Part shown: in pieces, positions 35,251 to 44,841 of the stretch
Layout: each line of letters starts with the position of its first letter
How positions within the stretch are numbered: the first letter of the stretch is position 1
NCBI RefSeq assembly: GCF_965230805.1
Contig: NZ_OZ246019.1
Span: 4,464,001-4,528,000, forward strand
DNA from: Marinifilum sp965230805
GTDB lineage: Bacteria; Bacteroidota; Bacteroidia; Bacteroidales; Marinifilaceae
Direction of reading: 5' to 3'
Length of the DNA: 64,000 bases
Position numbers and translations under genes: made by a program
The notes under the pieces: model-generated
Database searches by the model: none
Told to the model about the DNA's origin: nothing
Seen by the model: only the letters and a program-made list of their open reading frames with translations

Positions 35251-35544
35251 TTACCATCTTGGTGGGGGAGTAATCAATCGAAAGATATGATTATCCAAAT
35301 ACAAGTTTTCTCGAAAATACCCTAAAAAATAGAGCTTGTTATAAAATGAATGTATGCTATTGAAAAAATCATCAAGTTCTTCGCTATCTGTTTCTTCAGA
35401 CTCAATTGATAATTCATCCCAATCGGAAAAGTTTTCAATCAAGGGCGACAGAGAATCTACCTGTTGAGTGTCTGTTGAACACAACAGGCTACCAAGCAAT
35501 ACCAGCATGGTAACAAATAAAAATAGTAGCGATCTCTCTTTCAT
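35251..35544 (-). CDS. Small exported hypothetical protein
   Basis: 97 residues from ATG 35544 (MKERSLLFLFVTMLVLLGSLLCS); an ATG at 35556 is also in frame. A hydrophobic leader (about residues 5-22) with a possible but non-canonical lipobox (SLLC) is followed by an acidic, aromatic mature part (SIESEETDSEELDDFFNSIHSFYN). A TACTTTTG box at 35570-35563 would place the transcript start just upstream and favours the 35544 start. I do not recognise the family. Confidence 0.5.
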   Translation of the reverse strand: MKERSLLFLFVTMLVLLGSLLCSTDTQQVDSLSPLIENFSDWDELSIESEETDSEELDDFFNSIHSFYNKLYFLGYFRENLYLDNHIFRLITPPPRW

Positions 35545-35562
35545 CTCTGATTTCATACAATA

Positions 35563-35570
35563 CAAAAGTA
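35563..35570 (-). promoter_or_regulatory. -7 promoter box for the small exported protein
   Basis: TACTTTTG on the minus strand matches TAnnTTTG and lies 19 bases upstream of ATG 35544. Confidence 0.4.
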
Positions 35571-35687
35571 TGAAAATAAGACATACGATAAAGCGAATTA
35601 CATGGAAAAATAAGTGAGTTTGGTAAAGTAGGGAAAACCCCCACAGGATTTAGGTTTTCCCCTGTTTATAAAGATCTTCTCGTTAAA

Positions 35688-35695
35688 TAACTTTG
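35688..35695 (+). promoter_or_regulatory. -7 promoter box of the universal stress operon
   Basis: TAACTTTG matches TAnnTTTG, 17 bases before the ATG at 35713. No clear -33 TTTG is visible. Confidence 0.45.
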
Positions 35696-35712
35696 AGTTT
35701 AAACTAAATGCT

Positions 35713-36510
35713 ATGAAGAACAGGAACAACAACGACAAGAGGATATTGATTTTGGCTGATTTTATGGAAGGAAACAGTACAGCAATCAATTTTGCAATGA
35801 ATTATTTACACGACGAACAATCAAGTATCTATTTGCTACAGACCTGGAAAAAACCTGCTTATGGAGCAGCATCGGTAAGAGATTTGGCTGAGGTATTGAA
35901 AGAAATTACCCTAAAAGAGTTGAAAGCACTTAAAGCACATATGCTTAAAAATTACAGCATCAGAAATCCGGATGTTAAACTACTTTCTTTTGAAGGTGAA
36001 TTAACGGATTTTTTTAAGTCTAAAATCTACGCAAATCACAACTGGCAGGTTGTGTTATCTTTAAAGGAACAAGGATTGTATACCGAAAAAGATGCCAAAA
36101 TAAAAGAAGTAAAAGTAGCGGTACATACTCCTATCTACATATTAAACGATTACAATCCAAATGAGAAACTTAAGAGCATATCTATTAAAAACGGTAGCTC
36201 TCAACCTTCCACCTCCTTTTTATATTTTCTTAGTAAAATCTGCTCACAGCAAAATTGCAATGTGCTTGTAGAAATTAACGATAATGATTTTTCGAACTAC
36301 GAAAAAAAGAGCTTGATTAAAAAATATTTGGCAGCCTGTGGTGAATCATCGCTTCAATTCGAACAGATGGGAGATGTGCAACAATTGAACAATTCCCAGC
36401 CTAAACCAATACTATCGATTTATCACAAACATCACATCAAACATAAAGTGGGGGATTTGGTATCTTATTTCGATAATTTGCTATTTAGGTTGAAAAGAAC
36501 TGTGGTTTAA
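35713..36510 (+). CDS. Universal-stress-protein-like protein, diverged
   Basis: 265 residues. The opening RILILADFMEGNSTAINFAMNYLHDEQSSIYLLQTW matches the first strand-helix-strand of a UspA domain. The rest is diverged and no ATP-binding GxxGxxxxxxxG(S/T) motif is visible, so it may be a non-nucleotide-binding Usp. It is cytoplasmic. It precedes a second, two-domain Usp gene by 58 bases and then a NarL-type sensor/regulator pair and nhaA on the same strand, suggesting a stress-response neighbourhood. Confidence 0.65.
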   Translation: MKNRNNNDKRILILADFMEGNSTAINFAMNYLHDEQSSIYLLQTWKKPAYGAASVRDLAEVLKEITLKELKALKAHMLKNYSIRNPDVKLLSFEGELTDFFKSKIYANHNWQVVLSLKEQGLYTEKDAKIKEVKVAVHTPIYILNDYNPNEKLKSISIKNGSSQPSTSFLYFLSKICSQQNCNVLVEINDNDFSNYEKKSLIKKYLAACGESSLQFEQMGDVQQLNNSQPKPILSIYHKHHIKHKVGDLVSYFDNLLFRLKRTVV

Positions 36511-36568
36511 ACGTACACCAATATAATTGACATAGAGATTCAATAGGTATAAAAAGAAATTACAACAT

Positions 36569-37501
36569 ATGGAATTAAACAGTTTTAAAAAAATTCTCGT
36601 TCCGGTAAGATTGGATATTGATAGTACAGCAGCTTTTAAACAAGCTTTACATTTTAGAAAAAAATTTAAAGCAAAAGTAAGTCTGCTTCATGTTGTGCAA
36701 AAGAAAGGGGAATTAACAAATATGCTTCAGCCAAAACTGGAAAGTAGTTTACAAGGAATCGGAATGGTTCACTTGATTCGTTTTGCCAAAATGCATTTTC
36801 GTGGTCGTATTCCTAATGATATAAAGCTAAGGGTTGAAGTTGGCGACTATGTAAATATCATCAGCGAGATTGCCAATAGCGAAGACTTTAACTTGGTAGT
36901 AATTAACAGAACCAACAATATCACAGGCTTAATCAAGAAGTACAACAAAACTGTAAATAGAATGATCGGAAAGTTGAAATGTCCGCTAATCAGTGTGAAT
37001 ACAAAATGGACCAGCAATGGTGTAAAAAGCATATTGATTCCTATAGATATTTCAGAACAATCGGATGATTTGGTAAACTGGGCGATTGTATTGGCTAAAA
37101 CTTTTAAAGCAAAAATAAAGGTATTGCTTGCGTCAACGCTTAATATAGACACGAAAAACAGCTTTGCTTACGAAAAATCGCTACTCATCAAAAGTGCCAT
37201 AAAAAAAGAAGGAATTAATTGCTCGATTATAATTGTTCAGGACGATAATATTGAAAGAAGCAAAGCATTGGTAGAAGGAGTTAAAAAAATTCAGGCCGAT
37301 ATGATATTAATTCAAGAATTTCAGAATTTAATGCTGAGCAATACTCAAAATAAACGATTACTGTCCGAATTTATACAAAATTCCAGTCATCCCATTTTTA
37401 GTCTTGGCACGAATCATTCAGCTTTGGTAAAAGAGTTATTATCCGTAAATAAAAGTCAAATATATAATTCAGAAAATTTAACAGGTAAATTAATCATCTG
37501 A
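36569..37501 (+). CDS. Universal stress protein, two UspA domains
   Basis: 310 residues with two tandem UspA-like domains. The first starts FKKILVPVRLDIDSTAAFKQALHFRKKFKAKVSLLHVV. The second starts about residue 152 with VKSILIPIDISEQSDDLVNWAIVLAKTFKAKIKVLL. The ATP-loop signature is weak in both. It is cytoplasmic and probably binds nucleotide or partners under stress. It is the partner of the preceding Usp-like gene; downstream is a 234-base gap before the sensor kinase. Confidence 0.85.
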   Translation: MELNSFKKILVPVRLDIDSTAAFKQALHFRKKFKAKVSLLHVVQKKGELTNMLQPKLESSLQGIGMVHLIRFAKMHFRGRIPNDIKLRVEVGDYVNIISEIANSEDFNLVVINRTNNITGLIKKYNKTVNRMIGKLKCPLISVNTKWTSNGVKSILIPIDISEQSDDLVNWAIVLAKTFKAKIKVLLASTLNIDTKNSFAYEKSLLIKSAIKKEGINCSIIIVQDDNIERSKALVEGVKKIQADMILIQEFQNLMLSNTQNKRLLSEFIQNSSHPIFSLGTNHSALVKELLSVNKSQIYNSENLTGKLII

Positions 37502-37744
37502 ATCCGATTAAAAACAAAACTACATCAATTAGATCAGGGGAGAAAACCATAAAAAGGAAGCAGTTATTAATTAAAAAAGATAAGGTTCTTCTCTTGAAAA
37601 GCTTCCGGTTCATAATTAAAAATGATGCGAACATTTAAGGCAATTGGAAGCTTTTCTCTCTGGTCAAATAGTTAAAGAGTATAAAGGGCAAAAATAAAAT
37701 TATTACTAGATTTGAGTTAAACTTGAACTTAGATCTTGATAAGA

Positions 37745-39001
37745 ATGAGTAGCAAATTCTTTGTGAAACAGAAAGTTGCCATGGTACTTGTGGGTTTTAG
37801 TATTGTTGCCATTGCAGCTATTCTTTATACTTTGTATCGTAGTTCCGAACTCGACAAGGAGCATATAAACCTGGTTGAAAACTCGGAAAAGATTGAAATA
37901 AAGATATTCGAAGTAAGAATCGAATTTGCAAGCGATCAAAATCGAAAAAATCCAATCAGTCAAATAAAAATCGATTCTCTTTTTAACAGTGCTTTTCAAA
38001 ATATTGATAACATTAAAGCAATCGCCTCGAAAGAGTTTGGTGTTAAATCAAAGGAAAATAAAAACTTTACAAAGGAATTGTCACTATTAAAAGGCTCCGT
38101 GTCCGGCTTGAAACCTGTTGTTGATAAGGGGGGAGACATTAAAATCAAGCAAAACCACCTGGAAAGCCAAATGAAACTTTTTACCAATGCTTTTACCAAT
38201 TACGAAAAAGCATTGCATCTATATATTAATCAGACCAACCAAAAATTTAAACAGAATATTTTTGTACTTCTGGCATTCCTATTGATTTTATTGGGTGTAA
38301 GTTTGTTTGTGGTTATGAAATTAATGAATTCCCTAACACAAGCGCATCTTCAACTGCTTAGAAACACCATGTCGGTGGAACAACGGGAAAGAAAAAGAAT
38401 CGCACGAGAATTACACGATGGATTAGGGGCTATTTTGTCGAGTATAAGCTTATATGGCAAAATGCTTGGTAAAGATTTATCAGGTAACCAAACTTCCAAC
38501 AATAAAGCAATTCAAATCAACCAACTTTCAAAACAAGCGCTGGATACCGTATCTGAGGTGATTAACAATTTGAATCCATCTGTTTTAAACCAATATAATT
38601 TGCAAGAATCATTACAGCGTTTGGCTGATAAAATCCACAATCTCGACCATCTGGATGTTGATTTGGATTTGAAAGAATTTAAAGCCGAACCTGAGCAAAA
38701 TACAAAGATTGTTATTTACAGAATTTGCAGCGAGTTGATAAACAATACTCTAAAGCATGCGAATGCAAGCCGTATTACGATTAAATTGTCAGGGAAAAAG
38801 CATTTGGTATTGCAATATTCCGATAATGGTATTGGTTTTAATTTCGATGCGATTAAAACGAAAGAAAACGGCGGAATGGGCTTGCTAAACATCATAGAAA
38901 GAGTAGAATCAATAAACGGAATATGCCATATAAAAACAGCCGAAGATAAAGGCTTTAAAATAAGGATAGAATTTGCTTTGAGCGAATTAAAATTGAATTA
39001 A
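37745..39001 (+). CDS. NarL-family sensor histidine kinase
   Basis: About 418 residues from ATG 37745 (a TTG at 37736 is in frame). Two membrane helices (about 10-30 and 175-195) flank a coiled periplasmic domain of about 140 residues. Then comes a HisKA_3 dimerisation helix with ERKRIARELHDGLGAILSSI (phospho-acceptor His224) and a HATPase_c domain (NNTLKHANASRITI, YSDNGIGFNF, GGMGLLNIIERVESINGI). It belongs to the NarX/DegS-type kinases, which sense an external or membrane cue and phosphorylate a LuxR-type regulator, here the gene whose ATG directly follows its stop codon. Confidence 0.94.
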   Translation: MSSKFFVKQKVAMVLVGFSIVAIAAILYTLYRSSELDKEHINLVENSEKIEIKIFEVRIEFASDQNRKNPISQIKIDSLFNSAFQNIDNIKAIASKEFGVKSKENKNFTKELSLLKGSVSGLKPVVDKGGDIKIKQNHLESQMKLFTNAFTNYEKALHLYINQTNQKFKQNIFVLLAFLLILLGVSLFVVMKLMNSLTQAHLQLLRNTMSVEQRERKRIARELHDGLGAILSSISLYGKMLGKDLSGNQTSNNKAIQINQLSKQALDTVSEVINNLNPSVLNQYNLQESLQRLADKIHNLDHLDVDLDLKEFKAEPEQNTKIVIYRICSELINNTLKHANASRITIKLSGKKHLVLQYSDNGIGFNFDAIKTKENGGMGLLNIIERVESINGICHIKTAEDKGFKIRIEFALSELKLN

Positions 39002-39661
39002 ATGGATAAAATAAAAATAATATTAGTTGATGATCACAAGATATTCCGGGATGGGTTTCGAATGCTTTTACAAAGCTTCAAGTTTGTAGAAATAATTGCT
39101 GAAGCTTCAAATGGTAGTGAATTTTTATCACTATTAAAAGATCATATGGTCGATATTGTCTTTATGGACATCAACATGCCAAAAATTGATGGGGTAGAAG
39201 CCAGCCAGAAAGCACTTGAAATAAATCCTAATCTTAAAATTATTGCTTTAACAACATTTCTCGACAATGATTATCTGGAAAAGATGCTGATGGCAGGTGT
39301 GGAGGGCTACATGCTTAAATCTGCCGAGATAGAAGAGTTTGAAAAAGCTATAGTTAAGGTATATGAAGGTGGCAATTATTTCTCAGATGAAATTGTAAGT
39401 CTGCTATCGGATAAACTATACCTGCTTCGTAAAAAGAAAAAACAAAGAGCCGAACTACCTGAATTTACCGAAAGAGAAAAGGAAGTTCTTGAATTGATCT
39501 GTAAAGGGTTTGGAAATAAGCAAATAGCAGAAGCTACCTTTTTAAGTACAAAGACCATAGAAAAACACAAAAGCAGTTTATTTCAAAAAACAGGAACATA
39601 CAATACAGTAAACTTGGTGATTTATGCATTTAAACATCAAATTGTAAACTTCGATTTGTGA
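39002..39661 (+). CDS. NarL/LuxR-type response regulator
   Basis: 219 residues. The receiver domain shows ILVDDH and phospho-acceptor Asp56 in VFMDINMPKIDG. A C-terminal LuxR-type HTH follows (about 150-215: FTEREKEVLELICKGFGNKQIAEATFLSTKTIEKHKSSLFQKTG). Its start codon abuts the stop of the sensor kinase gene, so the two are translationally coupled partners. Likely targets are the neighbouring stress genes, but this is inferred from proximity. Confidence 0.95.
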   Translation: MDKIKIILVDDHKIFRDGFRMLLQSFKFVEIIAEASNGSEFLSLLKDHMVDIVFMDINMPKIDGVEASQKALEINPNLKIIALTTFLDNDYLEKMLMAGVEGYMLKSAEIEEFEKAIVKVYEGGNYFSDEIVSLLSDKLYLLRKKKKQRAELPEFTEREKEVLELICKGFGNKQIAEATFLSTKTIEKHKSSLFQKTGTYNTVNLVIYAFKHQIVNFDL

Positions 39662-39797
39662 TTGTTACGAGCAATATATCGGCAAGATTATTTATTAAAT
39701 TTAAAAGACTTGAAGTAGGGATATCCCTATTGTTTAATGCCTAGTAAACTATTACTTTCAGCCTATTTTGCATTCGAGAAAAAAATAAAATTATATA

Positions 39798-41132
39798 ATG
39801 ATGATTCAATTTTTAAGAAAGACAGAAATTTTTCGCAGGATCAAAGATCCGTTGGCCGAATTTGTTCGATTAGAGGCATTTAGTGGTATTGTATTAATGT
39901 TCTTTACCATTTTAGCTTTGTCTATCTCTAATTCTGCTCTTGGTGAGTCTTTTATTGCTTATTGGAAAAATTATTCAGGCATTCAGTTTGGAGATTGGAT
40001 TTTGAAAAAATCGTTTCTGCATTGGATCAACGATGGTTTAATGGCAGTATTCTTTTTTGTAGTTGGTTTAGAGATAAAAAGAGAATTGCTTACAGGTGGA
40101 CTTTCGTCAGTAAAAAAAGCAAGTTTGCCATTTTTTGGAGCCATTGGAGGAATGTTAATTCCAGCCTTGCTGTATGTTAGTTTTAACATACAAGGCGAAG
40201 GCACACATGGATGGGGAGTGCCTATGGCCACCGATATTGCTTTTGCGCTTGGTATTTTAATCCTATTAGGGAAAACAATACCCACCTCTCTAAAGTTATT
40301 GCTAACGTCTATTGCAATTGTTGATGATATTGGAGCAGTAATGGTAATTGCTCTTTATTACACCAACGAAATAGATTGGATTTATTTACTATACGGAGGT
40401 GGAATTTATGCAGTATTATGGCTTTTTAATACCCTGAAAGTAAGAAACATTACGGTTTACCTGATATTCGGAGTATTTCTTTGGTATGTTCTTCTAAAAT
40501 CTGGTGTTCATGCAACCTTGGCAGGGATTCTATTAGCAATTACCATTCCTGCACGAGCCAGTAGAAATCTTTTTGATTTTATTGGATCAAATCAAGAGCT
40601 CTTACAGAATTTAAAAGCCAAAACCTCAGAGTTACAGAAAAAGCCAAACGAAAAGTTTATACAAGCCACCGTAAGTTCTATCGAAAGCAATTGTTTAAAG
40701 GTAATCTCACCTTTGCAACGATTAGAGCATTTGTTTCATCCCTGGGTGGCCTATTTAATTGTACCTCTTTTTGCATTTGCCAATGCAGGTGTAATTATTG
40801 ATACCGAATTAACAAGCAGAGTAATTGAACCCATTTCCTTAGGAATCATTGCTGGTTTATTTGTTGGAAAACCACTTGGAATATTTGTATTTTCATGGGT
40901 AGCTGTTAAGTTTAAAATCGCTCAAAAACCAAGTGAAATCTGTTGGGCTCAGATTGTAGGAATAGGATTTCTGGGTGGTATCGGATTTACAATGTCATTC
41001 TTTGTTACCCAGCTGGCATTTTTCGATGATGAAGTATTAAGCCTCGCCAAATTTGCTGTTTTGATTGCTTCATTCATGTCAGGAGTTGTGGGATTCTTAA
41101 TCTTAAAGTTATTTTGCATTAAAAAAGAATAA
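39798..41132 (+). CDS. nhaA: Na+/H+ antiporter NhaA
   Basis: 444 residues with about twelve membrane helices. The adjacent ion-binding aspartates of the NhaA family are seen as Asp176-Asp177 in AIVDDIGAVMVIALYY (Asp163/164 in E. coli). Other matches are FFFVVGLEIKREL, WGVPMATDIAFALGIL and the C-terminal GIGFTMSFFV. It is longer than the E. coli protein because of a cytoplasmic loop around residues 255-310 (QELLQNLKAKTSELQKKPNEK region), which many Gram-negative NhaA proteins share. It exchanges sodium for protons across the inner membrane, for pH and salt homeostasis, and fits a marine setting. Confidence 0.96.
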   Translation: MMIQFLRKTEIFRRIKDPLAEFVRLEAFSGIVLMFFTILALSISNSALGESFIAYWKNYSGIQFGDWILKKSFLHWINDGLMAVFFFVVGLEIKRELLTGGLSSVKKASLPFFGAIGGMLIPALLYVSFNIQGEGTHGWGVPMATDIAFALGILILLGKTIPTSLKLLLTSIAIVDDIGAVMVIALYYTNEIDWIYLLYGGGIYAVLWLFNTLKVRNITVYLIFGVFLWYVLLKSGVHATLAGILLAITIPARASRNLFDFIGSNQELLQNLKAKTSELQKKPNEKFIQATVSSIESNCLKVISPLQRLEHLFHPWVAYLIVPLFAFANAGVIIDTELTSRVIEPISLGIIAGLFVGKPLGIFVFSWVAVKFKIAQKPSEICWAQIVGIGFLGGIGFTMSFFVTQLAFFDDEVLSLAKFAVLIASFMSGVVGFLILKLFCIKKE

Positions 41133-41269
41133 TACTTCAGGACTGTTTAAGTTTGCATTGAGAATTTTTTTATAGTAGTACATCATTCTTAATGGACTTG
41201 TTTATCAGGAAGTTTTATTTATAAACACCCACAAATAGGCTTGTACAGAGGAGTTATTTATCAGAATGA

Positions 41270-41301
41270 TTTGTAAGAATAGAAAAAATCTACCATATTT
41301 G
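41270..41301 (+). promoter_or_regulatory. Promoter of tRNA-Leu copy 2
   Basis: TTTG at 41270-41273, a 20-nt spacer and CATATTTG at 41294-41301, 19 bases before the tRNA, matching the arrangement of copy 1. Confidence 0.7.
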
Positions 41302-41320
41302 CACCGCAATCAATCGCAAT

Positions 41321-41402
41321 GCGGATGTGGCGTAATTGGTAGCCGCGCTAGACTTAGGATCTAGTGCCTTTGGGCGTGGGGGTTCGAGTCCCTTCATCCG
41401 CA
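41321..41402 (+). tRNA. tRNA-Leu (anticodon UAG), copy 2
   Basis: Identical to the copy at 34230 except for the variable-arm loop (GCC-TTT-GGGC here, GCC-GAGA-GGC there); the arm stem is conserved. Anticodon loop CTTAGGA, T-arm GGGGGTTCGAGTCCC, discriminator A, CCA not encoded. A terminator follows. Confidence 0.96.
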
Positions 41403-41408
41403 CACAAT

Positions 41409-41435
41409 AGGATCAGCGTAAGTTGATCCTTTTTT
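41409..41435 (+). terminator. Terminator of tRNA-Leu copy 2
   Basis: Stem AGGATCA / TGATCCT and T-run, the same design as after copy 1. Nothing else of note is seen between here and the gene ending at 41709. Confidence 0.85.
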
Positions 41436-41708
41436 ATTTTAGTAATAATACAGTTCTATTTAGTCAATTACGAGCATCTTTAAAATGAAAAGTGCATGCT
41501 TAAAATAATTATTAAGCATGAACGGTAACGATTGTTTTGATTTTGTGGATTCCATCAGATTAGTGGGAAAATATTTACTGATACCGTGCGTCTTAAATTG
41601 TTGTGAATATTCTGAGTTTAGTCAGTCAAAAAATAGAGGCATTTCCAAGCCGCAAGGTTGGTATTTTAAAGAAGAATAAACTCAAATGATTAAGATTGTT
41701 TCAGCTTA

Positions 41709-42224
41709 CTAATTTTGCGAACTACTTATACACATTTCAAAACCTTTACTATTTATCCAGTTTTGTTCAATGCTTTCCTCGATAATATTCTCGATACGAT
41801 CCTTAAATTCCTTTTTCAACCCTTTAACTTCTATAAACTTTATTGCCTCTTGAAATGATTTTAGCATACTTTTATAAAAAGATTCCTGTTTGATACATTG
41901 TCCTGAAGTAAAGGTTTGTGCTATCTCAATATTATAAAGCATGACATTGGCAATTAGTGAGGGGTTTACACCCAAGCGTTTAAAATGCCTGATATAATTT
42001 TGTGCTACCGAACGCCTCATTTTTGCTTTTCTTCCATTTACAGGAAAGTACTCCTTGGAAATTTTAAATTTACATTCTTCCAGAAGTTTATTTTCGTTTG
42101 GATTAAAAGCAAAATCATAAAATTCCTTTACATCTTTAAATCTGTCATATAAATCTAAAAGCTGATCTTGCAGCTGCTCTTTTGTGAGTTGATGTAAGTA
42201 TTCTTTTAAATCTTTTTTACTCAT
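41709..42224 (-). CDS. DUF6155 family protein
   Basis: 171 residues, cytoplasmic and helical. The text MSKKDLKEYLHQLTKEQLQDQLLDLYDRF, VKEFYDFAFNPNENKLLEECKFKISKEYFP, SVAQNYIRHFKRLGVNPSLIANVMLYNIEIAQTFT fits DUF6155, a family found mainly in Bacteroidota and of unknown function. It stands alone between tRNA-Leu copy 2 and the curlin-repeat gene. No partner or regulatory clue is visible. Confidence 0.7.
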   Translation of the reverse strand: MSKKDLKEYLHQLTKEQLQDQLLDLYDRFKDVKEFYDFAFNPNENKLLEECKFKISKEYFPVNGRKAKMRRSVAQNYIRHFKRLGVNPSLIANVMLYNIEIAQTFTSGQCIKQESFYKSMLKSFQEAIKFIEVKGLKKEFKDRIENIIEESIEQNWINSKGFEMCISSSQN

Positions 42225-42972
42225 ATTATTTGATCTCGATTATTGCAAAGATACATCATCATTACAATTTAACTGTTATATTCATTATTCCTGTTTAAAT
42301 ATGCCATTGTGCTCAAAGGAATACTTCAGCTTATTGTTGACTAATCCAGATTTATAAGCTTATAATAATGATTAGTCATAAAACAAGTATGTTTAAGTAT
42401 TATTAATAAAATTAGAAACTTAAGAATCACTTATCATTTTATTTTGTTCATACATCATCAAAATAAAGAAACTAATGTAATGCACATAAGTTTTACGAAA
42501 ATAGTTCACTAGCTTTATTTCTGTAAAATCAACTAATTCAAACCCAGTTTATGTTGCAAGCATGATGTATGGATTAAATCTTTTACATCAAGCTCAAAAT
42601 CTAACATTTTTGCACTATTTAAAAATGCTTTTAAAACCCGAAAAACGAACAGAACGAAATGTTGTAAATAATTTACAGATTTCGATTTCTTCCCGATTAA
42701 ATGACTCTTTGGGAGGCCTAAAGCTAATTAATTCACACAATAGTTTGTTTTATTATTCGAATGAATATCAAGTAAAATCTATTACAATACTCTCTTTAAT
42801 GAAAATACACTTATCGAATCTAACTTGTCAACCTATTTTCGATAGGTACATTTTAATATTTAAAAAATTAAACTTTTAAATAATTATGTCATTAGATAAA
42901 GAATGAACAAAAACAAACAACCACTTAATGTTCTATTTATCTAAGTATTCACTTTTACCTAAAATTTCAACG
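42225..42972. other. Long AT-rich gap, no convincing gene
   Basis: About 750 bases. An open frame at 42562-42879 has no recognisable signal, skewed composition and no ribosome-site context, and was not accepted. The stretch must carry the curlin-gene promoter, but no clear TAnnTTTG box was found at a suitable distance. Confidence 0.4.
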
Positions 42973-44607
42973 ATGAAAAAATTAATGTTTATTTTAATGG
43001 TGGTAGTTTTAACTACTGGCGCCTCGTTTGCGCAAATCAATTGGTCTGTATTAGGTCAGAATGGTATTGAAAATAAAGCAACAATTACTCAAACTGGTGA
43101 GTTTAACAAAAGTATTATTGAGCAAATTGGAGATGACAACACTACTAATCTATTTCAGTTTGGTAAGTCAAATTATTCTGAAATATTCCAATTAGGATTG
43201 AATAATCTCGTAGAGGTTAAACAAGTTATGGAGAATAAATCATTCATCACACAAATTATTGTGGATAACAATAAGGCGTATGTAGATCAGTATGGTAATA
43301 ACTATTCAAAAATTTCGCAACTCATGGGTGAGGACAATATTGCTGATGTTTTGCAATTTGGCGAAAACTGGTCTGAAATCTACCAATGGTTCAGCACTTG
43401 GGTTGAGGCTTATGTCGAGCAACGCGGAAAAAATAATTTCTCTATGGTCGATCAAGAAAGTGTGTGGGATATAGCAAATGTTCTTCAGGTAGGTGAGGCG
43501 AATGAATCTTACATTACACAGTACGATAATTTCTTCTCGCTTGCTGATGTTATGCAATTTGGGTTTAACAACATTGCATCAATTCATCAAGAGTCAGGAC
43601 TTCAAAATAATGCAACTATTGGACAGTTTGGTGAATTTAATCAGGCAGACATCACTCAAAATAATATGTTGCATGCATACGCTCTTGTAGCTCAAATAGG
43701 AAATTCGAACTTAGCTGATGTTGATCAATATGATGGTGATTATAATGAGGCTACCGTATTTCAAAATGGTAATGGCAACAAGGCATTCGCTAGTCAAAAG
43801 TATGGGAGCGAAAATATGATTGAAATTGAACAATACCAAGATGATAATATGGCAATGGCAAAACAACATGGTGGTTCGTTAATTAGAGCATATGTTGGAC
43901 AAGAAGGTGATGGGAACATTGGATCTACGGTTCAATATGGTGGTAGCTCAAACTATGCCGGAATGATTCAAATTGGTAAAGAAAATCTTGCAAGTATTGA
44001 GCAATACGGCAACTTCTCAAGTTGGGCAGGTCTTGTTCAATTAGGGAATTACAATGAAGCAGTAGCAATTCAAGTAGGGGGAGATAACAATGGAGTTTAT
44101 GCACAACAATTAGGCGCATTTAACCATGCTGGTATGGTTCAATTAGGAGGAGAAGATAATTCTGTTGATGTATTACAAGATGGCATAGCCAACCATGCAT
44201 ATACTGAACAAATTGTTGGTGTAAACAATCAAATTTTAGTTGTTCAAGAAGGTTGGTTAAACATTTCAGAAACATATCAATACGGAGGAGCAGATAATGT
44301 TGCAAGCGCAAATCAATTTGGACTTGGCAACTACTCTGGTATTATGCAAGATAATGTTACAAATTCTGTTGCCGATGTGGTTCAAGACGGTTTGTTGAAT
44401 TCCTCAATTGTAATGCAGAGCAATGGTGATACAAATATAGCTTCACTTACTCAAGAAGGTATTATAAACTATTCTGAATTGATCCAGGATGGTTCTTTTA
44501 ACACAACTACAGTTGAGCAGGTAGGGTTTAAACATGAAAGTTTTGTAAGTCAGTATGGCTTGGGAAATATTGCAACAGTGAGTCAAACAAACATGTCTAA
44601 CCCTTAA
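42973..44607 (+). CDS. Very long curlin-repeat (CsgA-like) amyloid protein
   Basis: About 544 residues from ATG 42973 (MKKLMFILMVVVLTTGASFAQ, a clear signal peptide); a 15-codon upstream extension in the same frame has no signal character. The mature protein is made almost wholly of curlin-type repeats of about 22 residues, of the form A-x-(V/I)-x-Q-x-G-x-x-N (IASIHQES, ADVDQYDGDYNEATVFQNGNGNKAFASQ, AVAIQVGGDNNGVYAQQLGAFNHAGMVQLGG and so on), well over twenty of them. E. coli CsgA has five. Gln and Asn ladders of this kind form beta-solenoid amyloid. No csgEFG secretion genes are in the window, and no C-terminal sorting domain is seen. It is likely an extracellular fibre or biofilm protein. 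Confidence 0.88.
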   Translation: MKKLMFILMVVVLTTGASFAQINWSVLGQNGIENKATITQTGEFNKSIIEQIGDDNTTNLFQFGKSNYSEIFQLGLNNLVEVKQVMENKSFITQIIVDNNKAYVDQYGNNYSKISQLMGEDNIADVLQFGENWSEIYQWFSTWVEAYVEQRGKNNFSMVDQESVWDIANVLQVGEANESYITQYDNFFSLADVMQFGFNNIASIHQESGLQNNATIGQFGEFNQADITQNNMLHAYALVAQIGNSNLADVDQYDGDYNEATVFQNGNGNKAFASQKYGSENMIEIEQYQDDNMAMAKQHGGSLIRAYVGQEGDGNIGSTVQYGGSSNYAGMIQIGKENLASIEQYGNFSSWAGLVQLGNYNEAVAIQVGGDNNGVYAQQLGAFNHAGMVQLGGEDNSVDVLQDGIANHAYTEQIVGVNNQILVVQEGWLNISETYQYGGADNVASANQFGLGNYSGIMQDNVTNSVADVVQDGLLNSSIVMQSNGDTNIASLTQEGIINYSELIQDGSFNTTTVEQVGFKHESFVSQYGLGNIATVSQTNMSNP

Positions 44608-44709
44608 TTGCATCTAACAAAACTATTAAATAAGTGCAAATTTTTAATGGATTTTGATATTTGTAGTGGTTGTAAATATCGAAAGTAAATTTAGATTTAA
44701 ATTAATATT

Positions 44710-44740
44710 AAGGAGCGTTAGTAAATTAACGCTCCTTTTC
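44710..44740 (+). terminator. Terminator of the curlin-repeat gene
   Basis: Stem GGAGCGTTA / TAACGCTCC with a six-base loop and a short T-run, 100 bases after the stop codon. Confidence 0.8.
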
Positions 44741-44841
44741 TGTACGATAAAATCATAAAGAAGAACCGATAAGTTATATTTGAACAGCTATCGGTTCTCA
44801 CACTTAACTGCCTATGTTTAGTGTTAACTTATAGTCTAACG

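Noticed and set aside
42562..42879. Open frame of 105 codons upstream of the curlin-repeat gene
   Set aside because: No signal, domain or start context; composition looks like the AT-rich gap around it. Kept only as a possibility.
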